A DNA stretch of 64,000 nt from assembly GCA_026168455.1 (NCBI GenBank), contig CM047431.1, positions 59,044,910 through 59,108,909 on the forward strand, given 5' to 3'. Position 1 is the first letter of the stretch; the number at the start of each line of letters is the position of its first letter. Positions 14,272-25,678 of this stretch are shown here, in pieces. This DNA comes from Theocolax elegans. Its lineage: Eukaryota; Arthropoda; Insecta; Hymenoptera; Cerocephalidae. The notes beneath the pieces were generated by a model, which saw only the letters and a program-made list of their open reading frames with translations, had not been told where the DNA came from and made no database searches. Both the position numbers and the translations under genes were made by a program.

Positions 14272-15157
14272 ATCAAATATTTCATTAAAAGGAGAGAATA
14301 TTTCTTTAAGTTTACTGTACATCCCGTAAAGAAAGGATTGCTTTGGTTCAACGAAGCCTTCTTTGATTTAACAAAATTTATCAAACTCTATAGGATATGT
14401 TTACTATACTATAAAAATATAAAGAAACTCAAAGTTTTAGATTCTAACGATCTTTTTATATAGATATAAGTAAATAACAAAAAATTTCTCCGAAAAAACC
14501 CGTTGACTATGATTGCTTATAACTCAAAAACAGGAAAATATAAATACTCAAACCTATAAGTGCGGAAGAAAGCTGAGATCGAGTAGATTGGATTTACGAA
14601 AAAGACGCTTAAATATCTTGATTCGGTCAAAAGTTATGGATATAGAATAAATATAGTATACAGTAAATTTTTTAATTCAAAATAGTCATACTAATATCAC
14701 GGTAGGTTTTGACGATTCTCAAGTAAATTAACTAAAATTTCGTGAATAAATCCTGATGGTTTTTACTAGAGTAACAATATATTTTCTTTACGTTATAGCT
14801 TTTATTATCTACATTTGTTATTTGTCGATTGTCTGCTTGTCGCTTAAACGTCAATCATTTCGTAGCCGATGTCAATCGTTTGCAATCAATGTGCGTCTTT
14901 AAAAGTTTAACCCAAGTATCACCAACAATTGACACATAAATTACAACATACAATTATCTGAACTGCGTTCCAAATTATTTAACATTTCTTATGTACATTT
15001 GAATAATTGCGATAGCTTCTCCATAATTTCATATAAGTATAACGTACATCGTGATGAGTCTGCAAATACGCCCAGGTTACTTCTGGTCTACGATAATAAA
15101 AACAATGTATTCTGATATGTTTTTCTATATATATTTTTTATTTTCATACATATATAG

Positions 15158-15272
15158 GACTGCTATGTACAATGAAAGTGTCACTTCATACAACACATTC
15201 AACTCTGAAGTTATAAGAGACGATGAATTACCAGCCTGCCTACAAAGATATCGAGCAGAAGCATTTAATTAG
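15158..15272 (+). CDS. Candidate terminal exon of an unidentified gene
   Basis: A strong acceptor (long T-rich tract ending CATATATAG at 15157) is followed by an open frame of about 38 codons ending in TAG (15270-15272). The peptide includes YNESVTSYN, then SEVIRDDELP and QRYRAEAFN. Its codon usage and charged, polar composition look like real protein, unlike the surrounding AT-rich DNA. The exon starts in phase 2, which is incompatible with simple replacement of the flippase last exon (phase 1). AATAAA occurs about 120 bp downstream (near 15390). I do not recognise the family, and no upstream exons were identified. It may be the 3' end of a gene with long introns, or a chance frame. Confidence 0.35.
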
Positions 15273-16265
15273 ATTTATTTTTATTACATTATTTTTTGAA
15301 CTTCTACGTTCCATTTCGTGGTTTTTATATTTGGAAATGTGTACAGATTCTTAAAAATTAAATGAAATCAATACTCTTTATCGTATAGAAAATAAAAATG
15401 AATATAACTATGTCCTGAAACTTATTATAACCTATATATCCAACAATTACCAGATAAACAATTATTAGAATTTACTTGTAAATCGCAGGTGATTGAAAAT
15501 CAACGACGACACATCTTGCCGAGTGGAAGTTTTCATAAGCCAAGTACGTACGGAAGATATACTTTATATTATTGTAAACTAACTGTATACGTTGTATTAT
15601 TACGGAAAAAGTACCTATTGCGGAACGAGCAGTATTGTGGAACATAGTGTTAAATTATTATATTTTAAGAAAACTTTCAGTCTTTTATAAGTGAAAAAAA
15701 TAAATCAAATTTAAAATAAGTTAAGAAATGTAGATTTATAAATATAAGCATGTAAAAGATATTTAATCAAGTAAACAGAATTATAATAGTGTCAAAAGTT
15801 AACATATTTGAAAAATTATGGTGACAAGTAGTGCTGATTTCCGAAGTCTTGTTTTAAGATATTTAAATATATATTTCATTATGCTTTATAAACATATATT
15901 ACGTATATAAGCGATACTTTTATGTGATCACTAAAATACAAATTTCTATCTAATTTATTAATAAATTATACTGTTCTAAAATATGTACATCAGTTTCTAA
16001 TGTCCGTAAGTAGGTATTGGAACAATAAGAAAAAATTTTTCATAATTGGTACATAATTCTATATTTATTTACACTTATAAATTTCTTATTCATAGTTTTT
16101 ATTAACTAATAACTATTATAATATTTTACATCATCTTTGAAGAGTCAACTATGCGTTGAAAATAAATTATTTAAAAACCAAGATTCTAACCTACAAAATT
16201 ATTTTAAATGTTCCAAAATACGTACAATTTCACATTAACAGTTTTAATATCTCATATTTAATAAT
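15273..16265. other. AT-rich non-coding interval
   Basis: Only AT-rich sequence without a convincing coding frame or repeat structure is seen between the candidate exon and the fold-back palindrome. Confidence 0.5.
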
Positions 16266-17215
16266 AAACTTGGCCCAAGTTTATGTTTGTATAAACTTGG
16301 GCAAACTTGTGCAATGAGACTATCCCAAACTTGACAACTCATGCATTTCAAGTTTGGGAGAAGTTTGCAAAAGTTATGCCAAACTTCCTACAAAGTTCTT
16401 ATAAATGATTTTGTTACTGGCCGAAATATGGGATAAATTTGTCCAAAGTATGGCGTAAGTTTAGGATAACTTTTACTACACTTTATTTTTAGGTTATATT
16501 AATTCTAAAATTTAAAAAGAAAAGAAATTAAAAATAATTTACACCTGAAAGAAAATGCATACATATTTTTCCAAAAGATTCCAAGGTCCTAGGTGAATTT
16601 CATCCTTTTCATCAAAGTCGTCGCAGCACGTCATTTCAAGTCGACGTTGAGGGTTAGACTGATGCATCGGCGTCAAGAAAAATTTCTTAGTGACCAGTAA
16701 ACAAGAAGTCATTTGTTTGCTGGTCGTCAAGCAAATTGCACAAACGTCCCTTAGTAACCAGCAATCAAATGACTTCTTGTTTACTGGTCACTAAGAAATT
16801 TTTCTTGACGCCGATGTATCAGTCTAACCCTCAACGTTGACTTGAAATGACGTGCTGCGACGACTTTGATGAAAAGGATGAAATTCACCGAGGACCTTGG
16901 AATCTTTTGGAAAAATATGTATGCATTTTCTTTCAGGTGTAAATTATTTTTAATTTCTTTTCTTTTTAAATTTTAGAATTAATATAACCTAAAAATAAAG
17001 TGTAGTAAAAGTTATCCTAAACTTACGCCATACTTTGGACAAATTTGTCTCATATTTCGGCCAATAACAAAATCATTTATAAGAACTTTGTAGGAAGTTT
17101 GGCATAACTTTTGCAAACTTCTCCCAAACTTGAAATGCATGAGTTGTCAAGTTTGGGATAGTCTCATTGCACAAGTTTGCCCAAGTTTATACAAACATAA
17201 ACTTGGGCCAAGTTT
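16266..17215. mobile_element. Long fold-back palindrome (about 465-bp arms)
   Basis: The left arm begins AAACTTGGCCCAAGTTTATG and is repeated in inverted orientation up to 17215. The centre lies near 16740, with a loop of only some 20-30 bp. The arms are almost identical, differing at scattered single bases (for example GGTCCTAGG in the left arm, against CCGAGGACC in the right). They contain smaller inverted motifs such as AACTTGG/CCAAGTT. No transposase frame is present. A transcript would form a nearly perfect 460-bp hairpin. It is best explained as a foldback or MITE-type element or a recent inverted duplication. Confidence 0.8.
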
Positions 17216-18450
17216 GGCCAAACTTTCTGATTTTTACGCGGGATGAGTCAAAATAAGCATAAAAAATAGAATTAATAAGAAAACATATTAATTTATCATA
17301 AGCAAATAAAAGGTAATGGTATAGCTCTTTATTTTGCTGAAAAATAATTAAAATTCAAATACCTAGTCAAAAACTGTTCCGGCACTGATTCTTTTACGTT
17401 ATCGAAAAAACGGTTTACGAACACCCCCAGTAGAAATTTTAAATATGCCAAAATGTATCAAAATGTGCCAAAATGTGCCAAAGTGTATAAAGATGTAGTT
17501 TTTCGCTCGAGTAGTGGCACACTTTGATACACTTCATCGAAAATATATTTTCTTCTCTTTTCTTCAATCATTTTAACTATCTGTGAATATTTTCAACATC
17601 ATTCCAATAACTCCTTATACTTAATACATATTCGAGCCCCATTATTGATTGACTGACAAGATTGCCGATAAATTAAATTTTCAATGAAATGTCCCATTCG
17701 AAGAAATTACTTTTCGATGAGGTGTTTTTCGAAGAAGTATCCGGATACGGAAAAAACACAAAAATTTTCAATATTTAAATGGTTCAGCACCAATTTTTAA
17801 ATAATCTTTCAAGAATCTAGGTTTTTGTTCGTTACATCCCATCTCAAAAAAATTATTACTTTTCTAAAAAACGTTAAAAATTGACCAAATACGTAAATAA
17901 AAATATAAATTTCGAAGGAAAAACTCATTTATATGTCAATTTTGGGTTATTGAGTTATTTTTTTATTTATTTTTTTTCTTATCGAAAACTATATAATTTC
18001 ATACTTGCGGGACCATGGAAACTTCAAGTACTTGCCTCTAATTATTAAGGCATTTTTTTTCACCCACGATATTTATCGATAAAACGGTTTATTTTACGGC
18101 TGAAAAAAGGTTTTTCGTTCAAAAATACCCTAACCCTGGGGTATTTTTGAACTTATTTGCTGTTTATTTTTTTTTCGATGCAATCATTAGTATTTTACAA
18201 TCTAATTTAACAGAACTTCAAATACTTACTTTCTAGCAATTTGTAGAATTTTTTTAGGCACCAAATTTATCAATACAATATTTTATACATTCACGCTAAA
18301 TCCAAAATTATTTTTTTGAAATAAACTTCTCCGTGTGGAAAATTTGTACGTGTATTTTAAATATGGAAAAAATAATTGTTGAAGTTTCTCTGCTATATGA
18401 TACATGAGTTTGATTTTTAAATACAAAATTTACTACTTAATAAGTAAAAT
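17216..18450. other. AT-rich interval with small repeats
   Basis: No gene is seen. Positions 17444-17495 hold imperfect short tandem copies of CCAAAATGTG, answered by an inverted GGCACACTTTGATA at 17515-17529. A perfect 14-bp hairpin stem (GTTCAAAAATACCC / GGGTATTTTTGAAC) lies at 18117-18152. Confidence 0.5.
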
Positions 18451-18646
18451 ACACTGAGAGAAAGGAATGCTTGAGACAAATGACGTTTCTTAACTGTTAT
18501 AACATCTGATATGACTCACATCTTATAAGATCTGATGACTTAAATATGGGCAAATGAATATTTCTTTACAGTTAAGTATTATTTCAATCAGTTCTTAACA
18601 GTTAAACTTTCATTCGTTTCTATTAACGTAAAATCTTAACAGTTAA

Positions 18647-19027
18647 CGGGATGTCGGACCTAAATTACAGGAATCTGCACCTTTCAACCCAAAAATTATA
18701 TCTAAAATATTGCATTAAAAATCTGAAAAAATTCATACGGACAGCTACAAACATAAGAAAGGGCTTGACGTTTTGATTTTTTAACGTAAAAGCATTTTTT
18801 AAATAATAATTGAGTAATCAATGTTTGGTCGGTAATTATTAGTCCAAAAAAGCATAATCTTTCAACCCAAACATCGTGATCAAAATATAGATTTAAAAAT
18901 CTGGAAAAATTTGGGTATATTATTTAAAACATACCTAAAGGCTTGGCGTTCAGCGTTTTTTAAAAACTTTATTCATTTATTTATAAGGAAAAGTACAAAA
19001 TGACCATTTTCTGGGTCCGACATTCCC
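18647..19027. mobile_element. TTAA-flanked MITE nested in the larger element
   Basis: The element is bounded on both sides by TTAA (18643-18646 and 19028-19031), the target duplication characteristic of piggyBac-type transposons. The terminal inverted repeats are CGGGATGTCGGACC on the left and GGGAATGTCGGACC on the right in reverse complement (12 of 14 identical). The interior contains two diverged tandem copies of a segment with CTTTCAACCCAAA, AAAAATCTG(A/G)AAAAATT and GGCTTG(A/G)CGTT. There is no coding capacity. Confidence 0.65.
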
Positions 19028-19086
19028 TTAAGAACTGAGCGTTAATACTTAAGAAATATCATTTTATGACAAGTCAATGTCAATTT

Positions 19087-19418
19087 TTTTTATTTTTTTT
19101 TTTATTTTGTTTAACGTCGCTCTATTTATGCTGCCAGGGCTAATCAGCGACGGAGGTGAACGGTGTGTCTGTAAACAAAGCACATGTAGTTGAAACAGTG
19201 GTGCTTGTGTCCATCGGAAGATATCATCGGTCACTGTAATTAGTCTAATAATTACATTTTCCTGTCCTCCCGATGAAACCACCGCGATCCTCTTTACATC
19301 TTCGCGTCCCTAACGTTCCCTATAGTTCAGATGCCCGTGCCTCTCATGCACTGACAAATGCACGAAACGCACGCGCACCTGAACTGGCGTCACATTATAG
19401 TGACACGCCGAGCCACTG
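19087..19418 (-). mobile_element. Poly(A)-tailed retroposon with 12-bp target-site duplication
   Basis: An identical 12-bp CAATGTCAATTT flanks both sides (19075-19086 and 19419-19430). Directly inside the left copy is a T-rich tract (19084-19108), that is, a poly(A) tail on the minus strand. The body is clearly more GC- and CpG-rich than its surroundings. Together these are hallmarks of LINE-mediated retroposition of a SINE or a processed transcript, about 330 bp long. No parent gene, tRNA head or 5S head was recognised. A minus-strand open frame of about 70 codons inside it does not resemble a known protein. Confidence 0.75.
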
Positions 19419-19482
19419 CAATGTCAATTTATAGCAACAATTGCACGATTACTTTCTCACAAATATTTCTTTCTCTCAGTGT

Positions 19483-21400
19483 ACAAGTATTAATATTACA
19501 ATAAAATTGATATAAAATTTATAAAATAATTAACATTTTTATAAAAAGTAAATGCGTTTTACAAATTCTACTTGATTTTCTTTCAGATGTTTCAACATTA
19601 ACTGCATTACTTTTTGTTTTTGTAATTACTATTTTCTCCTCTTGAATGTTCTTGTTTAACAATATTGTTATAATCTTTTTAGGTTTCGTTTCTGTTAGAT
19701 TTGGCACACGATGAATATGGTATAAAATCACCGAGCACCCTTTTAATTAATACGTTCAAATTTACCCCAGGGTTCGTGTTCAAAATTACCCGAAAATAGA
19801 AAAAAAAACTTTAAATACACATAAATTAATATTGTTCAACGTAATTACAATCAAAAGAAAGTTAGTATGAATACTTTTAACGTGTGTAATTTGCAAGTAT
19901 ATAGAAACTACAGCGCAAGTGTGCTTTCAAAAACTAAGAGGTACAAATAAAATATGACGATTTTTTTATTTTGGTGGGTCTCAAGTAAACGTAAACAGTC
20001 AATTCGGAATAGCTCGTAACTATGGGGGATTTGAGATGATAGCATTTATTTAAAGAAACCGTCCTATTATAGCATAAATATTAGGATATAAAAGAGCTAT
20101 TCAAAAAGTTAAAAATATATATTATGTTATATAGTATTTTTACTCACCTACTGTTTACAACGTAAAATAATCGGAAACGCATTGATCCACTAAGTAAAGT
20201 AAAAATTAAAAACGTAGAACAGGACCCAAAATCGGAATGTGACTAATCTCAAAATGACGTACGTTATATCTATCTGTTTATTGTAATGTATTTCTATAAT
20301 GATATTATGAAATGGCATATGCCATGAATTAAGTAAATAAAAAATAAAAGTGAAAGTAAATTATTGAGTAACGAAGGACAATTTATCCTTATAGCTCTGT
20401 TTAATTTGTCAATTTGTAATTTTATACTAGATTTTCAATAGGTATAACATTTTCAATTCAAAGGAGACCAAATACTTAGAAAGATGAAAAATTCGAATTA
20501 TGTTTATATTTATTATATTCCTTGTTTTAGATAATTTATTGAATTAAAATTTTCCAATGTGTTAATAACAATGTGATTGATATATTGTTCATAATTTGGT
20601 GAATTTAATTCAATAAATTATAACCAATGTAAAGGGACTTCTTATATGGTAGCAGCTACGACATGCACACGTTGATAACTTATCCCCGTATGGTTAATAA
20701 TAATTTATTTTTATTTTTAACAAATTCCTGATAATTCTAGCTGATTAAGGTATTAACATTTCCTTTTCCTTTTTTCTCTCTTATTAGTTTTTTCTTTTTT
20801 TTTTTATCAAGTTATATGTAAAAGTAACTTTTACACTGGTAGACTAAATATAAAAAAAGATTATAATCTGGTAATAAGGCTTTCTTAAAAAATGGACGAG
20901 CCCTCCCGAATTACGCTACACCTAATCCAATAAAAAAACGTAAAAAACGCAAAAAACGTGTAAAAATACACAGATAATTATATTGATTAGTTTTTTATAA
21001 AAAAAATACAAACTGAAAAATTGTGTTTTATATGACAAATATTTTCGGGCATAAAAAGCTTATTAAATCCACTCGAAATTTTGAGAAATGGTATGGTATA
21101 TAGGTCTTTATGAAAACTATACAATTCCTATATTTTTTCATGGAATTGTAAATTGCTCCTATCTTTATATGCATAGCCTACAAAACAAATTTTTAGGCAA
21201 TACTTAATTTATAAATTTTACAAAAAATCAAAGTCTGATCAATTATTTGTATATCAATAAGTTAATAATTATATGTACGATCAGTAATGGGTGTTATTAA
21301 AAATCTTAAATTAAACTAATATTAATACGCTTAGATTCGAAAAACAATAGGCTTTGTAGAGGAAATATATCTATTTAATAAGTTGATACTGGACAAAAAT
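19483..21400. other. AT-rich intergenic DNA
   Basis: No coding sequence is supported. A small inverted repeat (ATAATTTATTGAATTAAA and its complement) lies at 20531-20623. Otherwise the stretch is low-complexity AT-rich sequence. Confidence 0.5.
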
Positions 21401-22104
21401 ATGAAAATACCCATTTATCCAAAGCCTGACGCTATGTTTACAGTTGCAGTACTTATTGAGCGAAAAGAAATTCTCAACGTTGTCGAACATCAAAACAAAA
21501 CAATCAATTTTGCCTCGCTAGTCGCTCCTACAGCGCTTATAGACCTGGCAGGCATGGATATAATACAAGTAAGTATGTCCATTCTGATCTGCGTATCCCC
21601 TTTCCTCCTTGTTCGGATGAATTTAATATATTCTTTCATTCACTTTATTATCTCAAAATTTTACGTTCTTTCATTTGGCGCAAGTCGTTTCAATCTACAG
21701 ACCGAATTGTTATTGAGATATAAATTAAAATAACTTTTTAACGTTTGTTTCGCGTAAAACTCCTTGACCTAGGAAGCTGCAAATTTTATAATCGTTTTCT
21801 CCGACCTCGATTTATCAAATATCAAAATATCAAAATCCAACCATTATTCTGTCAAAGTCGATTTCAGTCTTCAGACCTGTTTCATCTAATGGTTTCATCA
21901 ATATTATGGTTTTCAATGGTTTGCATTTTTGATCGAAAAATATTTGCCTGCACTCCACGATAAACAATAACGTTGACTTGCATACAAATCGAAATGTTTA
22001 CACGCTTACGATTCTATACTTAAATCTCATGTTTTCTGTCGCAGCGACAACCAATTCAAATTCTACACCGGTTTGCGCAAATTTGCCGGTCACACTCCAC
22101 GTGA
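21401..22104 (+). CDS. Candidate two-exon gene of unknown function
   Basis: Exon 1 runs from the ATG at 21401 to about 21570 and ends at a consensus donor (ATACAA then GTAAGTATG). It encodes MKIPIYPKPDAMFTVAVLI, then ERKEILNVVEHQ and FASLVAPTALIDLAGMDIIQ. A possible second exon, 22045-22104, follows a good acceptor (TTTTCTGTCGCAG). In the same phase it adds RQPIQILHRFAQICRS and ends at TGA (22102-22104), giving a protein of about 75 residues. The frame is open upstream of the ATG to about 21335, so exon 1 could also be internal. I do not recognise the family. The second exon is less certain, because that stretch may instead be promoter of the downstream methyltransferase gene. Confidence 0.35.
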
Positions 22105-22368
22105 TTGACGTGATCGCGAAATAAACACAAAATATACATGCATGCATGCGAATTGCGAATCAACATTTAAACAATAAAATAAGATGTGTTGTTTTACTTA
22201 TCAATTCGAAAAGTAAAGTGGATTATAAATGCCTATTAACACACACGTGAAATAACCTCGAAAAATTTTCAAGTTTAAATGTTTACTGTTTTATGAAGAT
22301 CTAAATTTATTGTAATAAAATTATTTGCTTTGTTTAAAAGTGTAATTGTATTACTTATCATCAGAAAA

Positions 22369-25176
22369 ATGGATTATAAAAGTATAATTCTCGAAGCATT
22401 TAATGATCCTGAGTCTCTATCATGCATTAAACAGAAATTTGAGCAATTAACAAAAGATGCCTCTCTCGCTAAGGTATCTAGGCAAGAAGGAACAAGTTAT
22501 TTTATTAACCATACACACAACTGCGTAGTACATGAACATATTTGGAAATGTTACTTGTCTAGCATTGCACTATCCCCTAATGAATCTGAAGATCTTGCTT
22601 TGTCGTACACTAATATGTCTGCATTACTGTATCATATTTGTAAGTATGACGAATGCATCAAAAATATTAATAGGGCACTGGAAATCACAAAATCAACACC
22701 TTTAAAAATCAAACTGTTGTGTCGCAAAGCCAAATGTTATGCATCATTGAAGACAAATACAAATAATAATTTAATAGAAGAAGCAGAATTATTATTGCAA
22801 CAAACTAATGATTGTAATAAAAAAGAACTTAGTAAGTTTATAAACAAAGCAAAAACTGTAGTTGGAAAAAGTAAAAACATCGATGAGAGGTAAATTTAAC
22901 ATTGAAACGATTTAATAAAATATTTATTAATTTAAGTACAATTTATACATCAATGAAATAGCTTTAAATATATAAACTACTAAAACAGTAAGTTACAGCA
23001 GTAAATTTTAATAGGCTTTTTTTTAAATTATAATAATCATTTTTTTAGTGATCTTATGAAAAATCTAGTTATAAAAGATGTCAGACTATCAAGTGTGGAT
23101 GAAGAGACACTGATGGATGAAAAAATTGGTGTAGAAGAAGGAAATGAATGTAGTATAGAAGACACAGAAAGTGAAAAAAAAGATGTGGTAATAAAAGAAT
23201 ATTCAGAATTAGATGAAGAAATACTGTTACAAGAAAACAGAAAAGATGATAATGAATGTAAAAAAATATATTTAAAGGAAAAAGACAAAGAGAAAAATGA
23301 TTATGAAGAGAAAGAAGAAGCTGAAGATGAAGAGTTGAATGTAGAGAAAATTACAGTTGACGAAGAAGAGATAGAGCCAGATTGTAACAAGTATAATGAA
23401 AGAGGAGCAAACAAGAAAAAGAAAAAGAAAAAGAAAATGAAAATGAAATTGAGAAAACCAAGAGTTGTAACTGAAACTACTCACTTAGATATCATAAACA
23501 GAAAAGAAAAACTTGGTGTTTTACATTCTGTGTCATTGATTACCAATGAAACTTATGGAAAACACTTAGTTGCTAATAAATACATCAGGCCTGGAGATGT
23601 TATTTTTGTTTCAAAACCTTATATACTTGTACCAAACTTAAATGATTATGAATGTTATTGCAACAATTGTTTACGAAAAGTCTGGTTTGCTATACCTTGT
23701 GAAAATTGTATTGACTGTATATACTGTTCCAAAAAGTGTCAGAAAGAAGCCTTTGATAATTATCATAATATTGAATGTTCAGTGCTACGATTTGTAGTTA
23801 ATTCTAATAATAATAGTTCATTGAACTATGTAAAACAAGCCAGTATGAGAGCTATTATTTCAGCAGTCAAAGAATTTGAATCAATAGAAAATTTGAGAAA
23901 AGTAGTACAAGACAATGCAGGTATATTTAATAAAATAGTATTTTAGTAGTCATTCAAAATTGTGCAATATTTTTTATTAACTATTATTATAATTTTTTTT
24001 GTACAGAATATTATGGAGGATACTCTTTGGATGGAAAGTTTAGAAACAATTCATTTATAAGTTTATTTGCCTTCTTAAATATCTATGTAGAACCTGACAC
24101 TTTGAAGTATCTTGCTCAACTATGTTGCAAAATTGTAATTGGTTTAGCTAAATGCTCTTCATTTTTTGGCAACAGTTGTAAGTTTGATACAATTGAAAGT
24201 TTAATAGAAAATGAAGATGTTATATTTATAAGTACATTACTTCTTAGGGTTTCTGTGACTGTATATAATAATGCTATAAAGGTATGTCTTTATACATTAT
24301 TTATTCTAAAATTAGCCAAAATATAATTACATTATGAAATAATATATTGAATTTAAGAAAACATTAGACTTATATTATTTAGAAAAACTATATAAATATT
24401 TTGAACTAACAGGTTACCGAAAAAAGTTTGTGTAAAAATCGCTTCAGTGAATCTGTCTGCGCTTATACTACACCTTGTTGCGAAAGGGGTTATTCATTAA
24501 ATACAATAAACCATTTTATTCCTCACAGTTGTGACTCCAATGTAAAAACAATCAAGACCGAAGATGGAAGAGAAATTGTATATGCCTTGCAGCCAATATA
24601 TAAAGGACAATCTGTAAGGAATTTAAAATACATTATCTTTCTAAAAGTAATTCTGTTTCGGCAAATATAAAAATTATTTTTTTGTAGTTATTTGAGAGTT
24701 ATCGATCTACATTTTACGAAATGGAATATGAAGAAAGGCACAAATCATTAATTCAAGTTTTAAATATGGATTGCTTCTGTACAGCTTGCACCGAAAAATG
24801 GCCTGCAGTGCTACTAAAAGATGTAAGTATAATAATGAAAACAAATATTGAATAAATACATTATAGTAATTTTAAATAAATATTTCAATTTCTAATGTGT
24901 TAGGGAGTAATGATGAATATGGATGAAATATTACAAACAGTCTTAGACAGCAGGCAATGCGATTGTGAAAAAGGAAAATTCTATTGTCTTCTAGTAAAAC
25001 ACGATTTGGCTCATCAGAAAGTTGTGTATGAATTGTCAGATATTATAGAAGCATCCTACAATTATTTTGGTCAACCATCTGTTGAACTTTGTGCAGCAAT
25101 TTATACATTAAATCGTGCATTTTACAGATTGTACGATCTCAAGCCAAATATGCCTCATAAGTGTAGAACATTGTAA
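22369..25176 (+). CDS. SMYD4: SMYD4-like SET and MYND domain protein-lysine methyltransferase
   Basis: Six exons join in frame: 22369-22889, 23049-23920, 24007-24281, 24413-24613, 24688-24822 and 24904-25176. All have GT-AG borders, and the product is 758 residues (human SMYD4 is about 800). The N-terminal part (about 50-150) is helical and TPR-like, as in SMYD4. Residues about 190-290 are acidic, followed by a lysine run near 296-303. A split SET domain starts near 335 and is interrupted by a MYND zinc finger (376-417, with paired CxxC and a final HxxxC). The SET core is NHFIPHSCDSN (589-599). The AdoMet-pocket tyrosine is probably Tyr628, and the post-SET cysteines are CFCTAC (652-657). The usual proline of HSCxPN is serine here. 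SMYD proteins use S-adenosylmethionine to methylate lysines. The substrate cannot be inferred. An upstream in-frame TTG exists, but the ATG at 22369 is the natural start. Confidence 0.85.
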
Positions 25177-25392
25177 ATGTAAAGATATGTATTTTTTTAT
25201 AAGTATATTCTACTATTTTATTACAAAATCCACGTTATCTATTTATTTAATTGATAATAAAATGATTCCTCTTGTCATTAGAAATTAGAGTAGCAAAAAT
25301 TTTAAAAATTCGCGCAATTTATTCTGATATAATAGCGCGCAGATAATGCCAAGCCAAGGTTAAATTTTAATATATACACACGCAGTATATAT

Positions 25393-25444
<52 letters not shown>

Positions 25445-25621
25445 GCATTAATAACCTCAGTCTGCTCAGTCAGTTCCCGGCGTGGAAAATTGGAGAGCGA
25501 TACGAGTATTTATTTTTTATCGTTAACTTATCTTTTTGACGACATTTTATACAAATAGGTAACCGTGTAATTATTTTTTTAATCAATCGTTAAAGTCGCA
25601 ATGAATGCAACTTAAAGAGCT
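25177..25621. other. Intergenic spacer with (TA)n microsatellite
   Basis: AT-rich spacer between the methyltransferase stop and thioredoxin, with CA/TA microsatellite at about 25374-25440 (pure TA at 25404-25439). It presumably contains the thioxredoxin promoter and 5' UTR. Confidence 0.5.
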
Positions 25622-25678
25622 ATGTTGTTACACAATACTGACATGGGTTTCATTTACAGATTTATACAAAGCATTACA

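Larger units (their letters stand above)
7932..15157. other. Non-coding region with microsatellites; proximal part probably 3' UTR
   Basis: No convincing coding sequence is seen. The first kilobases after the flippase stop are moderately CpG-containing and could be a long 3' UTR. A Pumilio-type TGTAAATA lies near 8083. Microsatellites include (TA)n at 8124-8142 and 11779-11853 and (CA)n at 11191-11214. Two copies of a 14-bp dispersed motif lie at 10197-10210 and 10444-10457. A possible transposon with GCAC(T/G)GAGAAAAAA ends spans 13420-14271. Confidence 0.4.
18451..19482. mobile_element. DNA transposon remnant with CACTGAGAGAAAG ends, carrying two nested insertions
   Basis: The left end reads ACACTGAGAGAAAGGAAT (18451) and the right end, in reverse complement, reads ACACTGAGAGAAAGAAAT (ending 19482). 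The ends match at 17 of 18 positions. Two other elements sit inside, at 18647-19027 and 19087-19418. Removing them and their duplicated target sites leaves roughly 300 bp of the original element, so it was a small non-autonomous element. Its target-site duplication is not clear. Confidence 0.65.

Noticed and set aside
16539..16730. 63-codon minus-strand frame
   Set aside because: It lies inside one arm of the long palindrome and is mirrored by the other arm; it is a by-product of the element.
17444..17529. Candidate tRNA or other structured RNA from the local inverted repeat
   Set aside because: There is no cloverleaf or A/B box; it is a short tandem CCAAAATGTG repeat with one inverted copy.
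23037..23484. Minus-strand Ser/Phe-rich frames
   Set aside because: They are shadows of the acidic and lysine-rich coding region of the SMYD4-like exon 2.
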